Shown here: one piece after another, positions 21,401-30,343 of the stretch | Layout: each line of letters starts with the position of its first letter | How positions within the stretch are numbered: position 1 is the first letter of the stretch | DNA from: Haliscomenobacter sp. | GTDB lineage: Bacteria > Bacteroidota > Bacteroidia > Chitinophagales > Saprospiraceae | DNA: 64,000 bases | Assembly (NCBI GenBank): GCA_016713275.1 | Contig: JADJPL010000005.1 | Location: forward strand, 346,167-410,166 | Direction of reading: 5' to 3' | Made by a program: the position numbers and the translations under genes | The notes under the pieces: model-generated | The model's input: the letters and a program-made list of their open reading frames with translations, nothing else | Told to the model about the DNA's origin: nothing | The model's database searches: none

Positions 21401-21593
21401 GTATAACCTGGGCGGCGCCCTGAAAACCAAGCTTCTGAGCAGCGCGCGCATCTACGCCACTGCGGAAAACTGGTTTGGCGGCGATAAATACACCGGAGGG
21501 TTTAACCCGGAAGCCGTGAACAATGCCGGCGACGATTACGGCGCCTTCCCATTGTCCAAGTCGATCATCTTTGGTCTGAACCTCTCCTTCTGA
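18463..21593 (+). pseudogene. SusC-like TonB receptor with two in-frame stops and one frameshift
   Basis: The start is the ATG at 18463 (MKAYLNILFRPKLCLALSML), giving a signal peptide. A carboxypeptidase-regulatory-like domain (GTILDEENDEPLIGANILVPG), the linker VVVVGYGTQKKGDITSA, the plug (IEVLKDAAAAAIYGSRASNG) and a long barrel follow. The frame is interrupted by TAG at 19258-19260 (after TSYGF), by TAA at 20242-20244 (after AGTNTR) and by a missing G in the G5 run at 21122-21126 (FIWG then VTNSFSFKGF). The protein sequence between lesions is well conserved, about 1043 residues in all, so loss of function is recent or the lesions are sequence errors. Both stops could come from CAG and CAA glutamine codons by one C-to-T change. 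A SusD gene follows after 20 bp. About 280 bp upstream, after the GntR gene, holds no gene. Confidence 0.93.
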
Positions 21594-21613
21594 TCCTTTA
21601 AATCATTGAAGAA

Positions 21614-23133
21614 ATGAAAAAAGTACTCTTTTTAATAATTGCCTCCTTCTTCGTTCTGAACGCTTGCGAGGATGATCTGGACCTGACGCCGATCTCCGAT
21701 CCGGGCAGCAACGGGTTTTACCTGACGCAGAGCGATTTTACCCAGGCCCTGAGCGGCGCCTATGCTGCCTTTGGCGTGCAAAACAACGTCGATTACCCGA
21801 GTTTTTACGTCGTGATGAACGAATCCAGATCGGATAATATCTATTCCCCCGGCGTATCCGGCGTGCGGGATTGGAACAACGTCAACAACCTGTTAAACAC
21901 CCTGTCCACCCTGGGAACCATCCGCCTGCTCTGGAATACGACGTTCAACGCCATCATGCGCGCCAATACCGTGCTGGATCAGCTCGAAAAAAACCCGGGC
22001 GCCTTTACCGACGCTTCTTTACGTACCCGCTACGAAGCGGAGGCGCGCTTCCTGCGGGCTTACTTCTACTTCGATCTCGTGAAATGGTTTGGGAAAGTCC
22101 CGATTTTTACCAAGTCGGTTTCCCCCACCGAAGCCCTTTCGATCGGTCGCAGTTCGGTTTCCGAAGTGTACGATCTGATTATTTCCGACCTGGATTTTGC
22201 CGCCAAAAACCTGCCGGATAGCTATGGTTCTACCGACAGAGGGAGAGCCACTGCCTTTGCCGCCAAAGGAATTCTGGCTCGGGTCTATCTCATGCGCTCG
22301 GGGCCCAAACTGCACCCGGACGGGCCTTGCCTGGCTTCCAACGAGTATGCCAAAGCGCTGACCCTGCTCAACGAAATCATCAGCAGCAACAAGTTCTCTT
22401 TGTTGCCCAGCTACGCCAAAGTGTTCGACTACGACAGTGAGAACAATGCGGAAATCGTTTGGGATCTGCAGTACATCACTGGCGGCAAAGGCGCCGGCGC
22501 TTACTTCCCCACCGAGTACTACGACGAAGCATGGGGCCGCGCCAACCTGACCTTCGCCGGCGGGAAACCCGGGCGACGGGCCAAAGCGGATCTCCAATGA
22601 ATTCCTGGCGTCTTACGATTCCACCGACCTCCGCTTAGAGCCCACCTTCCAGTTGGACTACAAGGATGCCGCCGGAAATACCGTAGACGCTCAGTTCTAC
22701 GACAAGTTCATGAATAAAGCAAAGGCAGGCGCCGATCGCTTTGACTGGGCTATCAACTACCCCGTTCTGCGCTATGCGGACATCCTGATGATGAAAGCGG
22801 AATGTATCCTGCAAGGGGGCATCCGGAACGCAAACCGAAGTGGACGGGATCGTCAACTCCATTCGCGCCCGGGCAGGCCTTAAGCCGGTCTCCAGCGTCA
22901 ACCTGAATATGTTGCTGGATGAGCGCCGCAAAGAGTTCGCCGGGGAAAACCTCCGATGGGAAGACCTGGTCCGCACCGGCAAAGTGGTGGAAGTGATAAA
23001 TGCCTGGAGAGCTAAGGAAGATACCGGCAACAAAGTTCAGCCGATGAAGAACGAATTCATCATTTATCCGATTCCCCAGGATCAGCTCGATGTGAAAAAA
23101 GGCTTGTATACGCAAAATCCTGGCTACTTGTAG
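21614..23133 (+). pseudogene. SusD/RagB-like lipoprotein with two frameshifts
   Basis: MKKVLFLIIASFFVLNACED is a lipoprotein signal with lipobox VLNAC. The SusD fold is shown by FYLTQSDFTQALSGAYAAFG, AEARFLRAYFYFDLVKWFG, AAKGILARVYLMRSG and the C-terminal LLDERRKEFAGENLRWEDLV. The frame shifts at the GGG of 22571-22573 (one G too many) and again in the G5 run at 22815-22819 (one G too many). Correcting both gives NPGDGPKRISNEFLASYD and LQGASGTQTEVDGIVNS and a protein of about 506 residues ending at 23133. It is the partner of the SusC-like gene at 18463-21593. The sequence is otherwise conserved, so the shifts may be sequencing errors in G runs. Confidence 0.92.
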
Positions 23134-23159
23134 ACCGGATTTATCGCTTACCTTGACGG

Positions 23160-23202
23160 GCGTGTTGGTAAAAGTGGCCGCTTAGGCGCTTTACCAGCAC
23201 GC
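23160..23202 (+). terminator. Stem-loop between SusD and GH31 genes
   Basis: GCGTGTTGGTAAAAG and CTTTACCAGCACGC form a 13-14 bp imperfect stem around a loop of about 14 nt. A short T-rich stretch follows after CCGGCA. It may be an attenuating terminator or an RNA-stabilising hairpin that lets SusC/SusD be expressed above the downstream enzymes, as is common in these loci. Confidence 0.55.
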
Positions 23203-23246
23203 TCCGGCATTTTTTCCAATTCCCGGTCCCCCTTCAATTCACGGTT

Positions 23247-25721
23247 ATGCGCGTTTTTCATTTTTCTCTTATCGTTCTTCTTTCCTTGTCCCTCCACGGG
23301 TTTTTAGCCGCCCAATCCGGCCCCGGAGCGTACGCTGGCGGTTACGCCCGAAATGGAAATACGTTTTTTTTCTCCAATGAACGCGCCGACGTGCGCCTGG
23401 AGTTTTGCACCCCCTCTATGATCCGGGTGCGCACGAGCTGGAACCGGAAATTTGAGGACAACGAGCCCTGGATGGTCGTAGCGTATCAATGGCCGGAAAT
23501 GGCGATCAGCGCATCTGAAGAGAAAGCCCGGTTTGTCTTTCAAACGGCGCGTTTAAAAGTCATCGTCCAGAAAACGCCGTTTGCGGTCGACGTATTCACT
23601 GCCGAGGGCGCTCCCCTGCTCTCTGAAACCGCCTTGAAAGGATCGGGCGGCGCCCAGAAAGAAGGCGACGCCGTCCTGTGCAGGAAACAACTGGGCCCCG
23701 ACGAGCACTTTTTCGGCTTTGGCGAACGCATGGACTTTGTAGATCAGCGCAACAAACTAGTCAAGCTCAACGTGGGCAGAGGCAATGCGCGCCCTCATAT
23801 CATCGGCGCGTACAACGTCCTTCAGGCCAATTACTGCCCGGTGCCCTTTTTCATGAGCACCCGGGGCTACGGTATCTTTCTCCACAATTCGTTTGCCAAT
23901 GAATGGGATATGGGGGCAACCCAACCCGGCGCGTATAGTTTCAAAGCCAAAAACGGAGAGCTGGACTATTACGTGATCTACGGCCCAACATTCCCGGCTA
24001 TCCTGGACCAGTACACCCAACTTACGGGCAAAGCGCCTCTGATGCCGCAGTTTGCGCTCGGTCTCCAAGTAGGCACCTATAGTGGCGGCACCTGGGGGCA
24101 TGAAGAAAAAACCTCCGGGGAATATGTTGTCCATCTGGTTCGAAAATTCAGGGAATTGGGTATCCCTATCGATATCCTACACCTGGACTCCACCTGGAGG
24201 GTGTTTGGAAAAAATGGGGGCAAAGGCGCTACCTCTTTCGAATGGAGAGAAACCTTTACCAACCCCAAAAGCATGTTCGACAGCCTTTACGCGATGCACA
24301 TCAACCTGGCCGGGGTACACATCCGGCCCCGGTTTGACAACGGCAACAAGCTGACGCTTCTCGACCAGGCCAGGACCCTCGGTTATACCTATAAAGAAGG
24401 CGGCAACCCCGGAGAATTTGTCAACTTTTTCGACCCCAAAGCCGTCGACTGGTGGTGGCAAAACGGCGTGATGAACGTAGCCGGTATCGGCGCCCGCTTT
24501 TTCAAAACAGACGAAGGAAGCGCCTTCGGTTCCATGGCCAACGAAAGCGACAAAGTGGGGCCTACCGGCCTCGAAGCGGAAAAATTGCACAACGTGTTCC
24601 CCATTGCTTATGCCAAAGCCCCATACGAAAAATTCAGCGCCTTTAACGGCATGCGCGGGATGAACCACACCCGGGAAGGATATGCCGGGATCCAGCGCTA
24701 TCCCTTCATTTTTGCGGGCGATTGGCCCAGCGAATGGCAATATTTCGCCCCGGTGATTAAAGCGGGAATCAACATCGGCCTTTCCGGAGTCGGCAACTGG
24801 GCCCACTGTATGGGCGGGTTCGAGCACGACGCCGACCCCGAGCTCTACATCCGCTGGTGTCAGTTTGGTTTGCTCAGCCCGGTAGCTCACTTGTTTGGTA
24901 TGGACCACCCCGGGTACAAAGAGCCCTGGAACTATGGCGAAGAGGGATTGAAAAACTTTAAAAAATACACCCTCTTCCGCTATCGCCTCCTCCCCTACCT
25001 CTACAGCCATTCTTACGATATGTACCGTACCGGCATGCCCCTGATGCGGGCTGTGGCGCTGGAACAACAAGAAGAAGAAAAAGTTGATGCCATTGCCGAC
25101 CAATACTTCCTGGGCAGCCAGATGATGGTCTGCCCGGTCACGGTAAAAGGCGCTCAAACCCGCGAGGTTTATCTGCCCGAAGGAACCTGGTTCGATTATA
25201 CTACCGGAAAGAAATACGAAGGAAAACAATACCTGCAGGTGCTCACTCCGTTGGACCAAATCCCCATTTTGGTAAAAGGAGGCGCCATTATCCCCCTTCA
25301 GGAGCCCGTGCAATACATCGGGGAAAAACCAGCGAATTTCTTCACGCTGGAGATTTTCCCAAAAGGCGAATCGGCGTTCACCCTGTACGACGACGATGGG
25401 ACATCGCTGGATTACCAAAAAGGGATTTTTGCCCAAACGAATATCTCGTGTAAAGAAACGGGCGGGGAGGTGCTGGTCGTCATCGACACCCCGAAAGGTC
25501 CTTTTGCTGTCGTCGAACGGTCCTATTTGCTGGCAATTCGAAGGGATTCAGCCCCTGCGCTGGTTACCTCCGCCGGAACTGCACTGCCGGCTACCGGGGG
25601 TTTGACGGCACTGAAACAAGCTTCCTCGCCGGCAGGATGGCACTATGATGCCGAAAATAAGGTGCTGTACGTTCAGCCCGGTGGAAATAACCGAACCCGC
25701 ATTCAAGTCACGGTTAAATAA
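23247..25721 (+). CDS. GH31 alpha-glycosidase (alpha-glucosidase/alpha-xylosidase type)
   Basis: Intact 824-residue protein with a signal peptide (SLIVLLSLSLHGFLAAQ). The N-terminal beta-domain is followed by the catalytic barrel: EHFFGFGERMDFVDQRNKLV, PFFMSTRGYGIFLHNS, ILHLDSTWRVFGKNG, the probable nucleophile aspartate in FFKTDEGSAFG and the acid/base aspartate in FIFAGDWPSEW. The C-terminal GH31 block RYRLLPYLYSHSYDMYRTG is present. GH31 enzymes remove alpha-linked glucose, xylose or galactose. The nucleophile context (KTDEGS) differs from the usual KTDFGE form, so substrate is uncertain. It lies after the SusC/SusD pair and 9 bp before rhaM, which suggests a pectin-type glycan rather than starch. 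Confidence 0.93.
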   Translation: MRVFHFSLIVLLSLSLHGFLAAQSGPGAYAGGYARNGNTFFFSNERADVRLEFCTPSMIRVRTSWNRKFEDNEPWMVVAYQWPEMAISASEEKARFVFQTARLKVIVQKTPFAVDVFTAEGAPLLSETALKGSGGAQKEGDAVLCRKQLGPDEHFFGFGERMDFVDQRNKLVKLNVGRGNARPHIIGAYNVLQANYCPVPFFMSTRGYGIFLHNSFANEWDMGATQPGAYSFKAKNGELDYYVIYGPTFPAILDQYTQLTGKAPLMPQFALGLQVGTYSGGTWGHEEKTSGEYVVHLVRKFRELGIPIDILHLDSTWRVFGKNGGKGATSFEWRETFTNPKSMFDSLYAMHINLAGVHIRPRFDNGNKLTLLDQARTLGYTYKEGGNPGEFVNFFDPKAVDWWWQNGVMNVAGIGARFFKTDEGSAFGSMANESDKVGPTGLEAEKLHNVFPIAYAKAPYEKFSAFNGMRGMNHTREGYAGIQRYPFIFAGDWPSEWQYFAPVIKAGINIGLSGVGNWAHCMGGFEHDADPELYIRWCQFGLLSPVAHLFGMDHPGYKEPWNYGEEGLKNFKKYTLFRYRLLPYLYSHSYDMYRTGMPLMRAVALEQQEEEKVDAIADQYFLGSQMMVCPVTVKGAQTREVYLPEGTWFDYTTGKKYEGKQYLQVLTPLDQIPILVKGGAIIPLQEPVQYIGEKPANFFTLEIFPKGESAFTLYDDDGTSLDYQKGIFAQTNISCKETGGEVLVVIDTPKGPFAVVERSYLLAIRRDSAPALVTSAGTALPATGGLTALKQASSPAGWHYDAENKVLYVQPGGNNRTRIQVTVK

Positions 25722-25730
25722 CCTACAACT

Positions 25731-26045
25731 ATGCGACGCAACGCCTTCAAAATGAAGCTCAAACCGGGGTGTGCGGAAGCATACAAAAAACGCCACGACG
25801 CCATTTGGCCGGAACTGGAAGCTTTGCTTTCTGAATCCGGGATCAGCGACTATTCCATCTTTCTGGACGAAGAAACGCTTACGCTTTTTGCCGTGCAAAA
25901 ACTACGGGCCGATTCCCGGGAAGAAGATTTGCCGCACCACCCCATCGTGAAAAAGTGGTGGGCCTACATGGCAGACCTGATGGATACCCACCCGGATAAC
26001 GAACCCGTCGCTTTGCCTTTGAAGGAGGTGTTTCACATGGATTAG
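25731..26045 (+). CDS. rhaM: L-rhamnose mutarotase
   Basis: Intact 104-residue cytoplasmic protein matching RhaM over its whole length. It interconverts alpha and beta anomers of L-rhamnose before isomerisation. The conserved Tyr18 and His22 are present in CAEAYKKRHDAIWPELE, and the tryptophan pair is in IVKKWWAYMADLMDTHPDN; the ending VALPLKEVFHMD is typical. It follows GH31 by 9 bp in the same operon and precedes PL22 and the GH106 rhamnosidase. This is the clearest evidence that the locus processes a rhamnose-containing glycan. The rest of the rhamnose pathway (isomerase, kinase, aldolase) is not in this window. Confidence 0.96.
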   Translation: MRRNAFKMKLKPGCAEAYKKRHDAIWPELEALLSESGISDYSIFLDEETLTLFAVQKLRADSREEDLPHHPIVKKWWAYMADLMDTHPDNEPVALPLKEVFHMD

Positions 26046-26159
26046 AAGAGCGGTAGTAATTCTTTAGTAACGAAACTTGCCTCCCCGCAGGGCCCTTCCG
26101 GACAGACAACTGGCCCGGCCCGACGGCGGGTAAACGGTAACGCCTGAAAACCTGTTTAT

Positions 26160-27371
26160 ATGAAAAAGATATTCCTCTATTTGGTTCTGGCGACGACCCT
26201 CCTCTTCGCTAAATCCTTGGCAGCCCAGGCGCCAGTGCTCGAAACGGGATCCCAAACGCCCATGCCCAAAGAATGGATCGACAAAGACACGGGGCGCCGG
26301 ATCAAGCGCCTGACCCACACCGATGGGCCCAACGAAAGCTTCTATTTTCACAACAACCCTTTTATCAAAACCCCCGACGGAAAAGCCGATTTAATGGTCT
26401 ACTACCGCTTTTCCGGAGGAAGCATGCAACTGTTTTCCGTCAATCTCCAAACCCAGGAAACGGCTCAGATCACCGGCCAGCTTTCCCGAAAATCCGGGGA
26501 AATCGTTGGCAGGAAAAGACGGGAAGTATTCTATCAGGTCAAAGACAGCGTCTTTGCCTCCCATATCGACCGGCATACCACCCGCCTGGTCTATGTTTTT
26601 CCTGCTGATTTTAAAGGCTCGATCTCCACGCTGAATGCCGACGAAACCCTTCTGGCCGGAACCTGGGCCGCTCCGGCCAAAGATTCCATTTATCAGAAAT
26701 TTCCAGCCAAAGGAGACTATTTCGACCGCATTTTCGATGCCCAAATTCCCCATACGTTGTTTACCCTCCATCTGGAAACCGGAGCGATAACCAAAATCCA
26801 TTCCGAAAACACCTGGTTGGGCCATATCCAGTTTTCCACCACCAATCCCAACAACCTTATGTTTTGCCACGAAGGGCCCTGGCACAAGGTAGACCGGATT
26901 TGGAACATCGATGTGCAAACCAAAGCCGTAACCAAGATTCACACCCGCACCGTCGACCGGGAAATCGCCGGACATGAATTCTGGAGCTGGGACGGCCAAA
27001 CGATTTGGTACGATCTCCAAATTCCGAGAGGAGAAACCTTTTACCTGGCCGGCTTCCGGCTGTCGAACGGAAAACCTGTCCGCTATGAAATGACGCGCAA
27101 CGAGTGGTCTATCCATTTCAACATCTCCCACAACCAAAAGCTTTTCTGCGGAGATGGAGGCAACCCGACTCAAGTAGCAAAAGCCCCCGATGGAATGTGG
27201 ATCTACCTTTTCCGCCCGAAAAAGAACAAGCTTGAATCCGAACGGCTGGTCAATATGAAACGCCACGATTATCGCCTGGAGCCCAATGTGCATTTCTCCC
27301 CGGATGGCAAGTGGGTAATTTTCAGAGCCAACTTTGAGGGGAAAAGCCAGGTCTACGCCGTGGAAATTTAA
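26160..27371 (+). CDS. PL22-type oligogalacturonate lyase
   Basis: Intact 403-residue protein with a signal peptide (LVLATTLLFAKSLAAQ), a beta-propeller-like enzyme. PL22 lyases cleave oligogalacturonates, or related unsaturated pectic oligomers, by beta-elimination. Family blocks are DTGRRIKRLTHTDGPNESFY, the signature HIQFSTTNPNNLMFCHEGPW followed by KVDRIW, GHEFWSWDGQTIWYDLQ and SIHFNISHNQKLFCGDGG. The C-terminal LEPNVHFSPDGKWVIFRANF blade is also typical, and its histidines are likely metal ligands. Bacterial oligogalacturonate lyases are often cytoplasmic, so the signal peptide here points to a periplasmic role. Context with GH105 and GH106 fits rhamnogalacturonan processing. Confidence 0.93.
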   Translation: MKKIFLYLVLATTLLFAKSLAAQAPVLETGSQTPMPKEWIDKDTGRRIKRLTHTDGPNESFYFHNNPFIKTPDGKADLMVYYRFSGGSMQLFSVNLQTQETAQITGQLSRKSGEIVGRKRREVFYQVKDSVFASHIDRHTTRLVYVFPADFKGSISTLNADETLLAGTWAAPAKDSIYQKFPAKGDYFDRIFDAQIPHTLFTLHLETGAITKIHSENTWLGHIQFSTTNPNNLMFCHEGPWHKVDRIWNIDVQTKAVTKIHTRTVDREIAGHEFWSWDGQTIWYDLQIPRGETFYLAGFRLSNGKPVRYEMTRNEWSIHFNISHNQKLFCGDGGNPTQVAKAPDGMWIYLFRPKKNKLESERLVNMKRHDYRLEPNVHFSPDGKWVIFRANFEGKSQVYAVEI

Positions 27372-27406
27372 CCGTTCGCTTTATTCCAATTCAAGAATCG
27401 CCCAGC

Positions 27407-30315
27407 ATGCAAATACCGACTATTAAATCCGCCCTGTTCGTCCTGATCCTGGCCAATCTGCTTTGCGGGACAGGAACGCTCGCTGCCCAATTCGTTTCAG
27501 ATCCGCTGGCCTGGCCCGAAATCCGCCAGGAAACCCAGCCCTGGACCCGCTGGTGGTGGCATGGAAGCAGCGTCACCAGGGAAGGCATCACTGCAGAAAT
27601 GGAAGCTTACCAAAAGGCCGGGATCGGAGGACTCGAACTCACCCCCATCTTTGGCACGATCGGCGACGAAGCCCGCTTCATCGATTTTTTGTCTCCCCAA
27701 TGGGTGGACCTGCTGGAGTTTACCCTGCAGGAAGCCAAACGCCTCGGAATGGGCATCGATATGGCGACCGGTACCGGGTGGCCTTTCGGAGGTCCCTGGG
27801 TAAACGAAGCCGATGCCTGCAAATACGTAGCCTATAAAACCTTTACCCTGAACAAAGGGGAATCCCTCTCCGAACCAGTTGTCTTTGAGCAAAAACCTAT
27901 CCTGCGGGTCGTCCCCAACGCCCCATACCAGAAATACGCCCAAAGCAACCCCCAATTGGCCCAGATTCCCGCCTGGATAGCCCAAAAAGACCGCCGGCCA
28001 TTGGCGATCTTGCCGAGCCGGTGGCCTCCAATAAAAACCTCCAGGCCATGGCAATCGATCAGGTCCGGTTTCCGAAAAAGTTGATGCCGCAGACCATAAT
28101 AGCCTATTCCAGTAAAGGTAAAATGCTGGATCTTACGTCAAATGTGGACGACCAAGGCCATCTTCAATGGAAAGCGCCCAAAGGAACCTGGACCCTCTAC
28201 GCCGTCTTCCAGGGTAATCACGGCAAAATGGTAGAGCGCGCCGCGCCGGGCGGCGAAGGCAACGTGATCGATCATTTTTCAACTACGCCCATAAGAAACT
28301 ACCTGGCTCGGTTCGACCAGGCGTTTCAAGACAGGGATTTAACTGGTTTGCGGGCCTTCTTCAACGACAGCTACGAAGTCGACGACGCCCAGGGACAAGG
28401 CGACTGGACTCCGGAATTATTCGCTGCATTCCAAAAACGCCGGGGGTACGACCTGCGCAGCTGCCTCCCTGCCCTTTTTGGCAACGACGACCCCGAAAAG
28501 AACCTGCGTGTACGCTCCGACTACCGCCAAACCATCTCCGACCTGCTCCTGGAAACCTTTACCAAGGAATGGAGCGCCTGGGCGAATACCAAAGGCAAAA
28601 TGATTCGCAACCAGGGGCATGGCTCCCCTGCCAATATCCTCGACCTCTACGCCGCTTCCGGCATTCCCGAAACGGAAGGGACGGATATCACCAAGATCAA
28701 ATTCGCCAGCTCGGCCGCCCACGTTGCAGGCAAACCGCTGGCCGCCGCGGAAGCCGCCACCTGGCTCAACGAACATTTTCGATCCAACCTGGCCCACCTG
28801 AAAGAAAACCTCGATCGCTATTTCCTGGGAGGAATCAATCACGTGGTCTATCACGGCACAAGCTACTCCCCTCCGGGAGAACCCTGGCCGGGGCGGTTAT
28901 TTTACGCCGCCATCCATGCCAATCCCCGCAATTCCCTTTGGAATGATTGGGGCGCCCTTAACCAGTATGCGGCCCGCACCCAGGCCTTTCTCCAATCCGG
29001 CCAGCCGGATAACGACCTCCTCGTGTATTTTCCCATTTTCGACGCCTACGCCCATCCTTCCCGGGAAATGCTCCAGCATTTTGACGGAGGGGAGAAAGGG
29101 ATGGACGGAATGACCCTCAAGGCAGTGGCAGACACCCTGCAAAACAGAGGGTTTGCGTTTGATTTCATCTCGGATAACCAGATTCTCGGGCTGGAAGTCC
29201 GGGACGGCAAACTCCATACCGGAGGAAATGCCTACCGCGCTATCCTGCTGCCCGAATGCCGGTTTATTCCGTTGGACGTCATGGAAAAACTCGCGGCTCT
29301 GGCACAGCGCGACGGGTTGGTGCTGGTACACCAAAAGCTGCCCCAAGGGGTACCGGGATTTGGCGATCTGGACAAACGGCAAGCGCAGTTTGCCCGGCTG
29401 GTTCAGGAAATCGGACCTGCTTCATCTGGGGTTAAAGGTCTGTTTGGCATAGGCGCCAGCCTGGAACCGTTGTTGAGCGGGGCCGGTGTGCAACGGGAGC
29501 AACTGACCGACCAGGGATTGGATTTCGTCCGGCGCCGGATAGGGAACGAGATCGTGTATTTTATCGCCAACTGGTCGGGCAAAGACCTGGATGGCTGGGT
29601 TCCCCTGGCTGCTAAGGGAAAGAGCGTCTTGTTGTTTGACCCCATGACCGGAAAAACGGGTATAGCCCAAACCCAGCCCGGAAAAGCCGGCCAACTGGAG
29701 GTCCGCATCCAACTGGAGCATGGCGCCGGCGCTATTCTGAAAGTGAGCGAATACCTGATTTGGGGCGCTCCCTGGAGTTATTTCGAGCCCTCCGGCCCTT
29801 CCATTCCGTTGGACGGCGTTTGGAAAACCCGCTTTATGGAAGGGGGACCAGAAATCCCAGATCCCTATGAATCGCCAACCCTGGGTTCCTGGACGACCCT
29901 TGGAGGGACCAAGGCCGAACGCTTCTCCGGCACCGCCCGGTATAGCCTTGCTTTTAACCAGCCTCCAACCAGCGCCAAACGCTGGAAACTCGATCTGGGA
30001 AACGTTGCCGAAACCGCCCGGGTATGGCTAAACGGAAAGGAACTGGCCGTGCTTACCGGCCCGCGATACACCGCTATCATCGACGAGCAGCAACTGATGG
30101 ACACCAACGTTCTGGAGGTATACGTTTCCAACCTCATGGCCAACCGCATTGCCGATATGGACAAAAAGGGCGTTCCCTGGAAGAAATTTTACAACACCAA
30201 TTTCCCTGCCCGGTTGAGCGAAAACCGCAACAAAGAAGGGCTATTCGACGCCTCCGGGTGGCAACCCCTGCCCTCCGGGCTGCTGGGCCCTGTTACTTTG
30301 ACGCCTGGTTACTAA
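27407..30315 (+). CDS. GH106 alpha-L-rhamnosidase, frameshifted once
   Basis: The protein starts MQIPTIKSALFVLILANLLC (signal peptide). The GH106 N-terminal signature PWTRWWWHGSSVTREGIT is followed by GIGGLELTPIFG and MGIDMATGTGWPFGGPW. After the break come EGTDITKIKFASSAAHVAGK, INHVVYHGTSYSPPGEPWPG and a C-terminal jelly-roll (LDLGNVAETARVWLNGKELA). The frame shifts near 27993, between AQKDR and AIGDLAEPVASNK. One missing C restores about 970 residues, normal for the family. GH106 enzymes release terminal alpha-L-rhamnose from rhamnogalacturonan and related glycans. It lies 35 bp after the PL22 stop. The downstream piece alone could be called from a GTG at 28021, but that would lack the N-terminal half of the barrel. 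Confidence 0.92.
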
Positions 30316-30343
30316 ATGGCGGGATGGACAAAAAAAACATAGC

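Noticed and set aside
24177..25436. 419-codon minus-strand frame opposite GH31
   Set aside because: It is a mirror frame of a GC-biased gene; no signal, motif or context supports it.
28021..30315. Independent gene starting at a GTG in the GH106 region
   Set aside because: The piece continues the GH106 protein exactly after a one-base shift, and alone it would lack the conserved N-terminal part.
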